A stretch of DNA of 64,000 nucleotides from Paenibacillus phytohabitans (lineage in GTDB: Bacteria > Bacillota > Bacilli > Paenibacillales > Paenibacillaceae). A program made the translations under genes and the position numbers. The notes beneath the pieces were generated by a model that saw nothing but the letters and a program-made list of their open reading frames with translations, did no database searches and was not told the DNA's origin. Shown piece after piece: positions 58,923-64,000 of this stretch. Position 1 is the first letter of the stretch; each line of letters starts with the position of its first letter. The stretch spans positions 62,001 to 126,000 of the forward strand of contig NZ_WHOB01000093.1 in assembly GCF_013141775.1 (NCBI RefSeq), in the 5' to 3' direction.

Positions 58923-60140
58923 TCAGGGAGTCACCTGGATTCCCGCGTGGGCAGCATTCACCTTCGATTCCAGCTTGTGGGTCTTCACGAGCACAGCCGC
59001 TACAAGCAGCATGACGCCGTTAATGACAAATACCCAGCGGATCGGCAGGAAGGCTCCGAGCAGACCGCCGATAATCGGGCCCGCCATCGTTGCCAGCTGG
59101 CTGGCCGCCTGATTCAGCCCGAAGGCCCGTCCGCGGAAGCCCGGTTCAATGACCTGGACTATCATCGCATTAACGGAAGGAAGCACACCGGCATAGAACA
59201 GGCCGTAGGCAAAACGCAGAATGGCAAACTCTACATAACCTGATACGAAATACTGCAGAATATTCCCGATGCCTCCGCCAATCAGGCCGATGAAGAGAAT
59301 AAAGCCATAGCCTTTGCGGCTGCCGATTCTTCCCCACTGCGGTGCCATAATTACGGTAGCGATGCCGACTGCCGAGAAAACGATTCCGGAGCTAAGCGAG
59401 GCGCTGCTGCGCGAAATCCCCATGTCCAGCAGATAGATCGGCAGCAGCGGCTCCAGAATCATGACGGAGAAGGTACTGATGCCCGCAAGCAGAAGCAGGG
59501 TGATGAACGCCCGGTTCTGGCCGGCTTCCCGGATATCATCCCTTACCCTGGAACGCGGGGCAGAACGGTCGAAGTTCTCTTCCTTGGCGAAGAAGGTAGC
59601 GATCAGCGCGGAGACCAGCACAATAACAGCCGAGAACAGGAACGCAACGCGGTTGCTGGAGTAATAGCTGACTACGCCGCCGATGAGCGGCCCGATGATG
59701 CTGCCGGTGGCTCCGGCTGTAGACATGATGCTTAGTGCATAGCCTGTCTTATCCTCCGGTGTGTTGGTCGCTACCATAGCAATTGCTGCCGGAACGAACC
59801 CTGCGAGCAGTCCCTGCAGAATCCGCACGACCAAGAATACATAAGGATCATGCACGAAGAAATTAATCAGATACAGGGCCGCCAGGCTGAAGCCCGAACG
59901 GATAAGCATCGGCTTGCGGCCGTATTTGTCGGCAAGTGAACCCCAATAAGGCGAGATTAGCGCGCTGGCCAGAAACGTAATGCCGAAGCTGACCCCCGAC
60001 CAGATCTCCAAATGGCTTGTAACACCTAACTGGTCGCTAAGAAAAATTGAGAGGAACGGAATCGAGATCGAATATGCCGTACTGCAAAAGAAAACCCCTA
60101 CCCAGAGCACGATCAGGTTCCGCTTCCATGAAAAACTCAT
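58923..60140 (-). CDS. Major facilitator superfamily exporter (multidrug-type, 12 spans)
   Basis: A 405-residue transporter with 12 predicted spans. The loop 2-3 motif GSLADKYGRKPMLIRSG is the MFS motif A, and loop 8-9 has GRIGSRKGYGFILF. It resembles the Bmr/NorA/MdtG drug-efflux branch (LQGLLAGFVPAAIAMVATNT). The substrate is unknown. It is convergent with the fluoride exporter gene. The ATG at 60140 is preferred to the upstream GTG. Confidence 0.85.
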   Translation of the reverse strand: MSFSWKRNLIVLWVGVFFCSTAYSISIPFLSIFLSDQLGVTSHLEIWSGVSFGITFLASALISPYWGSLADKYGRKPMLIRSGFSLAALYLINFFVHDPYVFLVVRILQGLLAGFVPAAIAMVATNTPEDKTGYALSIMSTAGATGSIIGPLIGGVVSYYSSNRVAFLFSAVIVLVSALIATFFAKEENFDRSAPRSRVRDDIREAGQNRAFITLLLLAGISTFSVMILEPLLPIYLLDMGISRSSASLSSGIVFSAVGIATVIMAPQWGRIGSRKGYGFILFIGLIGGGIGNILQYFVSGYVEFAILRFAYGLFYAGVLPSVNAMIVQVIEPGFRGRAFGLNQAASQLATMAGPIIGGLLGAFLPIRWVFVINGVMLLVAAVLVKTHKLESKVNAAHAGIQVTP

Positions 60141-60314
60141 GCTGCACACATCCCTTCAGCGTTTTTTTGGAAGCACTTCTCCCATTCTACCCCTCTTTGA
60201 AGAATGTGCCAATCCCGGCCGGAGGGGCAGGCTTTGCATGAAGCGGGACAAAGAAGGTATGATACTAGGGAGACTGCACCCTATTATTCAAAGATAAAAG
60301 GAGAGATTTGTACC

Positions 60315-61013
60315 GTGAAGCTTACTACTAGAAAACCCGTCATCCTGCTGGCGGTGATGTGTCTGATGCTCGTGATTCTGGCGGGCTGCGGCAACAAGCC
60401 TGTGAACAATAATGCTGCAGCCGGCAGCGAGGCTACTACGGCGCCACAGGATAATGCTGCTGCAGCTACGGAAGGCGTACCTTCAGCCACAGCCAGCCAT
60501 CCGGTGGTTACAATTGAAATGGATAACGGCGCCATTATTAAGGCTGAGCTGTATCCCGAGGTTGCCCCTAACACAGTTAACAACTTCATTTCGCTGATCC
60601 AGAAGGGTTTCTATGACGGAACCATCTTCCACCGGGTCATTCCCGGCTTCATGATTCAGGGCGGCGACCCTGACGGTACAGGTATGGGCGGTCCGGACTA
60701 CAGTATCACCGGAGAGTTCTCCGCCAATGGATTCACCAATAATCTGCTGCATACAGAAGGCGTTCTATCCATGGCCAGAAGCCAGGATGTGAACTCGGGA
60801 GGCTCGCAGTTCTTCATTATGGCCGCCGCGTATCCGAGCCTTGACGGCAGCTATGCCGCTTTCGGCAAGGTTACCGAAGGACTGGAAGCCGTCCAGGATA
60901 TCGTCAATCTGCCGCGTGATGCTAATGACCGCCCTGAACAGCCGCCAGTGATGAAGAAGGTAACGGTCGATACTCTCGGCGTAACCTATCCGGAGCCGCA
61001 AAAGGTGCAATAA
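60315..61013 (+). CDS. Lipoprotein peptidyl-prolyl cis-trans isomerase (cyclophilin)
   Basis: A 232-residue lipoprotein. The signal ends in LAGC with Cys25 lipidated, then an Ala/Thr/Asn linker. The cyclophilin domain (about 60-220) includes FHRVIPGFMIQGGDPDGTGM, GVLSMARSQDVNSGGSQFFI and FGKVTEGLEAVQDIV, retaining the catalytic Arg in FHRV. It speeds folding of exported proteins at the outer face of the membrane. The start is GTG at 60315, after AAAGGAGAG. It is followed by a hairpin terminator. Confidence 0.93.
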   Translation: MKLTTRKPVILLAVMCLMLVILAGCGNKPVNNNAAAGSEATTAPQDNAAAATEGVPSATASHPVVTIEMDNGAIIKAELYPEVAPNTVNNFISLIQKGFYDGTIFHRVIPGFMIQGGDPDGTGMGGPDYSITGEFSANGFTNNLLHTEGVLSMARSQDVNSGGSQFFIMAAAYPSLDGSYAAFGKVTEGLEAVQDIVNLPRDANDRPEQPPVMKKVTVDTLGVTYPEPQKVQ

Positions 61014-61075
61014 CCGCTATTTATCCCATACTCCGCTGCCGTCCTTCCAGCAGCGGAAGTACCAAGTAGAGCAAA

Positions 61076-61113
61076 GCAAGAGCCATCCTCCGGTTACGGA
61101 CGATGGCTCTTGC
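61076..61113. terminator. Bidirectional hairpin terminator
   Basis: GCAAGAGCCATC pairs with GATGGCTCTTGC (12 bp) around a 14-nt loop, between the convergent cyclophilin and DUF898-like genes. T-runs on either side are weak. Confidence 0.65.
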
Positions 61114-61146
61114 TCTATAAACCGTATTCTTAAATCATGCAGCGGA

Positions 61147-61488
61147 TTATTGGAAATGAGTATTCTTCGTTCTCCACTGCTCCAGCTTGATTCTTACCCA
61201 GAAGCTGTAGATGCCGAGCGTTATTAATGACAGCAGGAACCACTTGATCCATTGTCCGAACAAGCTTACGGCACTGCCGTCAAACCGCAGACGCTGCCCG
61301 TTAACTACGGTATGCTCCACCTTCCAGCGGTAGATCATCACCACAGACCAAGGATAGCAAATTCCGAGGGTACACACCGTAACCAGCCAGCCTGCCAGGC
61401 ACCAGCCAATATACTCGATAAGTGTCCCGTCAAAGTACGACTCCCTGCTTCCGTAATTCATTGCCGCATTCATATTCACCGCTGCCAT
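61147..61488 (-). CDS. DUF898-like small membrane protein
   Basis: A 113-residue protein with two hydrophobic segments (about 26-50 and 80-100). It has an internal repeat: GWCLAGWLVTVCTLGICYPW and QWIKWFLLSLITLGIYSFWV share the pattern of W, LG(I)C/Y and a following aromatic. This repeated LTLGIY-W pattern occurs in the YjgN/DUF898 family, but the protein is much shorter than full-length members. GGTGGAG precedes the start. Function unknown. Confidence 0.65.
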   Translation of the reverse strand: MAAVNMNAAMNYGSRESYFDGTLIEYIGWCLAGWLVTVCTLGICYPWSVVMIYRWKVEHTVVNGQRLRFDGSAVSLFGQWIKWFLLSLITLGIYSFWVRIKLEQWRTKNTHFQ

Positions 61489-61626
61489 GTGTCTCCACCT
61501 TTCAATCCTGCAAGATCTTTCCTGGTTCTATTTTCCTTATTATCCAAGCCGGCTACTGCTACATTTCTCACTATTCTGCATGAAATAGCAAACGAATTGT
61601 CGAATGATCTGCTATACAGCCTAAGA

Positions 61627-61666
61627 AACGGCCCTGTTCACCGCCGATTAGCGGAACAGGGCCGTT
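61627..61666 (-). terminator. Intrinsic terminator downstream of the leucine dehydrogenase gene
   Basis: AACGGCCCTGTTC pairs with GAACAGGGCCGTT (13 bp) around a 14-nt loop. On the minus strand TTTCTTAGG follows. It lies about 70 nt after the stop of the dehydrogenase gene. Confidence 0.75.
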
Positions 61667-61732
61667 CATGTACAGATTCAATGCTGCCCGGATTATGCAG
61701 CGGGATCACCGCTCCCGCCCCGGCTGCTCACC

Positions 61733-62833
61733 TTATCTTCTGCTAAGGGCATGCTGCCCGTTGCGCAGGAAGGTACTGCGGCTGTTACGCAGCAGCGAGA
61801 TCCGCTCCTCTGCGAGCTGATCCGCTGCAGCGTAAGCTGGAATTCCGCTCAGCTGGGAGATTTCCAGCACGCGGGTGATGCTGTCGTAGATTTTGGCGAT
61901 TTGCTTGAACGCCCGTTCCTTGTTATAGCCGTTCAGCTCGTCGGCGATATTGATTACGCCGCCGGCATTAATGACATAGTCCGGGGCGTAGACAATCCCC
62001 ATCTCATGCAGGGCATCCCCGTGGCGCGGTTCTTTAAGCTGATTGTTAGCGGCTCCCGCCACAACCTTGGCTCTCAGCAGCGGCAGGGATTCATCATTAA
62101 TGGTCGCACCGAGTGCGCACGGCGCGTAGATGTCACAATCCGCCTGAATAATCTCGCCCGGGTCCACCGCTGTAGCCCCGTAAGCCTCTACTGCCCGGCT
62201 GACAGCCTCCTTATTAATATCTGTGACGATCAGGCGTGCGCCCTCCTCGTGAAGATATTTGCACAGCGTGAAGGATACATTGCCGACACCCTGCACGGCA
62301 ACGGTTCTGCCGTTCAGTGAATCACTGCCGAATGCCGCCTTGGCCGCTGCCTTCATTCCCCGGTATACCCCGAAAGCAGTAGCCGGTGAAGGGTTGCCGG
62401 ATGAACCGTAGGTAGCCGAGATGCCGGTGACGAAATCCGTCTCCTGATGGATGATGTCCATATCCTCTTCCGTAGTGCCTACATCCTCGGCTGTAATATA
62501 ACGGCCGTTCAAGCCCTGTATGTATCTGCCGAAGGCGCGGAACATCGCCTCATTTTTATCTTTTTTGGGATCCCCGATAATCACCGTCTTGCCGCCGCCC
62601 AGATTCAGCCCGGCAACCGCATTCTTATACGTCATGCCCTTGGCCAGCCGGAGCGCGTCCACAACCGCCTCTCCCTCTGTAGCATAGGTCCACATTCTCG
62701 TTCCACCCAGTGCGGGACCCAGTGTTGTGTCATGAATAGCAATGATTGCCTTCAAGCCTGATGCCTTATCCTGACAAAACAGCACTTCCTCGTAGTCGTC
62801 CCGCTCCATTGCCGCAAACAATTCCATTAGCTT
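61733..62833 (-). CDS. bcd: Leucine (branched-chain amino acid) dehydrogenase
   Basis: A 366-residue cytosolic enzyme that reversibly deaminates leucine, valine and isoleucine with NAD+. IIAIHDTTLGPALGGTRMW, LAKGMTYKNAVAGLNLGGGK (catalytic Lys residues) and AVQGVGNVSFTLCKYLHEEG (Rossmann fold) are close to Bacillus leucine dehydrogenase along the whole length. Valine or phenylalanine dehydrogenases are the nearest alternatives. The products feed branched-chain fatty acid synthesis, dominant in Paenibacillus membranes. The start at 62833 is chosen by spacing; the ATG at 62827 is also possible and would match the MELF start of relatives. Confidence 0.93.
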   Translation of the reverse strand, partial: KLMELFAAMERDDYEEVLFCQDKASGLKAIIAIHDTTLGPALGGTRMWTYATEGEAVVDALRLAKGMTYKNAVAGLNLGGGKTVIIGDPKKDKNEAMFRAFGRYIQGLNGRYITAEDVGTTEEDMDIIHQETDFVTGISATYGSSGNPSPATAFGVYRGMKAAAKAAFGSDSLNGRTVAVQGVGNVSFTLCKYLHEEGARLIVTDINKEAVSRAVEAYGATAVDPGEIIQADCDIYAPCALGATINDESLPLLRAKVVAGAANNQLKEPRHGDALHEMGIVYAPDYVINAGGVINIADELNGYNKERAFKQIAKIYDSITRVLEISQLSGIPAYAAADQLAEERISLLRNSRSTFLRNGQHALSRR

Positions 62834-62956
62834 CATTTCTCCTGTCTCCACTTTATGTACATGTTACGTTTCATAACAAAGCTAGTCCTTTCAGGACATG
62901 TTGTCAATATCTTTTGTTTCATTTTCAGCTTTTTTCAGCAAAATCCAGCAAGCAAC

Positions 62957-63001
62957 AGACATCAACCTCACGCGAAGCGTTAGAGAGTCAGATTGATGTC
63001 T
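62957..63001 (-). terminator. Hairpin terminator of the small unknown gene
   Basis: AGACATCAA pairs with TTGATGTCT (9 bp) around a loop with partial self-complementarity. On the minus strand it follows the stop at 63010 within 10 nt. The T-run is weak (TGTTGCTTG). Confidence 0.5.
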
Positions 63002-63009
63002 TTGCAGCT

Positions 63010-63339
63010 TTATTCCCAGTATTGGTCCGGCCGGTATTCGATCTCGGACTGCACAGCTATCGTCAGACGGCCCATGGCCTCATCATATACTACAGGATGA
63101 TCACCTACGTAATACCAGTGCTTAATCACCGGCCCGCCAGCCGGTTCCTCGAAACGGAATACATTCAGCTCAGCCTTGAGTTCAGCAACTGCCGCCCCCT
63201 TATCAGCCGGAACTCCGGTTAGGGTAATCACAGTTAGCCCGCCCTGCTCATCAAAAGTATAGCCTATGCCATCTGTACTGCTGATCAGCATACGCCCTGT
63301 TACGGAATGCTTCACCAGTACTCTTTCCTGCTCTGCCAT
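63010..63339 (-). CDS. Conserved-looking small protein, function unknown
   Basis: A 109-residue soluble protein with alternating beta-strand pattern (YTFDEQGGLTVITLTGV, AVAELKAELNVFRFEEPAGG, VIKHWYYVGDHPVVYDEAMG). No signal, Cys or membrane span. The ATG at 63339 follows GGGAGG. It is 35 nt after the pirin gene on the same strand, so the two are likely co-transcribed. Family not recognised. Confidence 0.65.
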   Translation of the reverse strand: MAEQERVLVKHSVTGRMLISSTDGIGYTFDEQGGLTVITLTGVPADKGAAVAELKAELNVFRFEEPAGGPVIKHWYYVGDHPVVYDEAMGRLTIAVQSEIEYRPDQYWE

Positions 63340-63374
63340 CAAGGATTCCTCCCACATTTAGGTTTAAGCCTTAT

Positions 63375-64000
63375 TTAAGGCAGATCAATCAGCATGACAA
63401 GCGTATCCCCGTCTGCCTGCAGCTCCAAATGGCTCACCCCTTCAATCCGGGCAGAATCTCCCGGCCTCAGCACAGCGTCCCCATTCAGCGTAATTTGTCC
63501 CCCGATTAAATAGACGAAGATCCGCCGGCCCGGCTCCTGCCGGAAATCGAGCAGCCCGCCGGTCTGCGCTCTGCCCAGATAGAGGGTCATATCCTGGGCA
63601 ATGCCGACGACCTCCGCCGAGGCTTCAGCCGCCACTACCGGAAGCAGTCTTCCATCCAGCTTCGCCGGATCGAAGCGGCCTGTCGCATAGGAAGGAGCCG
63701 TTCCCCGGGTACGCGGCATGAACCACAGCTGCAGCAGCCGCACCGGCTCGCTGTCAGAAGGGTTATGCTCTGTATGAATGGCTCCTGTGCCGGCTGACAT
63801 CCGCTGAATGCCGCCAAAAGAAGTCTCCTCCACATTGCCCAGGTTATCCTCATGGCGCAGCACGCCGGACAGCACAATGGAGACGATCTCCATATCACTG
63901 TGCGGGTGGGCACCAAAGCCTCTTCCCGGAGAGATGGTATCGTCGTTGCAGACCCGCATCGGGCCGAAGGCTGTATTATCAGGATCATAGAAATCGCCGA
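63375..64000 (-). CDS. Pirin family protein (5' end outside window)
   Basis: The frame enters from the right edge with no start in view: residues GDFYDPDNTAFGPMRVCNDD precede SPGRGFGAHPHSDMEIVSIV. The His residues in AHPHSDME and the later TEHNPSDSEPVRLLQLWFMP form the pirin metal site (cupin fold) in the N-terminal half. The C-terminal cupin (IFVYLIGGQITLNGDAVLRP) is also present. Pirins are iron-binding proteins; some degrade quercetin (2,3-dioxygenase), others act as redox sensors. About 209 residues are visible of a usual 230-290. Confidence 0.9.
   Translation of the reverse strand, partial: GDFYDPDNTAFGPMRVCNDDTISPGRGFGAHPHSDMEIVSIVLSGVLRHEDNLGNVEETSFGGIQRMSAGTGAIHTEHNPSDSEPVRLLQLWFMPRTRGTAPSYATGRFDPAKLDGRLLPVVAAEASAEVVGIAQDMTLYLGRAQTGGLLDFRQEPGRRIFVYLIGGQITLNGDAVLRPGDSARIEGVSHLELQADGDTLVMLIDLP

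Noticed and set aside
1..64000. Prophage, integrase, insertion sequence or tRNA-flanked island
   Set aside because: No transposase or integrase motifs, tRNA genes or attachment-site repeats were found on either strand; only the short repeats described are present.

Overview
The window reads as Firmicute chromosome of the Paenibacillus type. The main reasons are the strong AGGAGG ribosome binding sites with frequent GTG and TTG starts, YesM/YesN-type two-component systems beside sugar-binding lipoproteins, WYL and AraC regulators, multi-domain secreted glycoside hydrolases, and sporulation-kinase-like histidine kinases. No rRNA, tRNA, insertion sequence, phage or CRISPR array was found.

Layout. 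1-4.1 kb: sugar ABC-transporter lipoprotein (cut by the left edge) divergent from a YesM/YesN two-component pair. 4.1-5.7 kb: modA-modB without modC. 5.8-11.6 kb: five-gene oligopeptide/dipeptide ABC transporter operon. 11.8-18.3 kb: WYL regulator, a possible VWA-accessory protein, M50-like membrane protease, coiled-coil membrane protein, AIM24 protein, Dps with a PerR-like box, and a K+/H+ antiporter.

18.4-46 kb is one exopolysaccharide (EPS) locus, all on the minus strand. A DegS/DegU-like pair lies upstream. Then come the chain-length regulator, CpsD kinase, GalU, initiating sugar-phosphate transferase, GT2, two Wzy-like polymerases around a TagA-type GT, a Wzx flippase, GT2, three GT4 enzymes, Ugd and ManC. 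Downstream are three secreted polysaccharide-active enzymes: two GH26 mannanase-like proteins with PA14 domains and one clan-A hydrolase with a discoidin domain. The first GH26 gene has a clear c-di-GMP-I riboswitch, and the second has a leader resembling a variant of it. GDP-mannose and UDP-glucuronate synthesis in the same locus suggests a mannose- and uronate-containing EPS whose depolymerases respond to c-di-GMP. Non-coding stretches hold two copies of a structured dispersed repeat with compensatory base changes, and a 10 x 51-bp hairpin array.

46-50.9 kb: a small Cys-pair protein, an AraC regulator divergent from a GH20 hydrolase, a second array with 51-52 bp period, and a Gfo/Idh oxidoreductase. 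51-56.3 kb holds the most unusual unit. A ComQ-like isoprenyl diphosphate synthase-fold protein is followed by a 79-residue peptide with a nitrile-hydratase-type (NHLP) leader and a C-terminal Trp. Two paralogous multi-membrane-span histidine kinases are convergent with it. The layout recalls ComQXP quorum sensing, but with a RiPP-type leader and KinB-like kinases.

56.6-64 kb: two acidic small proteins, a fluoride riboswitch with a CLC-F fluoride exporter, an MFS exporter, a cyclophilin lipoprotein, a DUF898-like membrane protein, leucine dehydrogenase, a small unknown protein and a pirin cut by the right edge.
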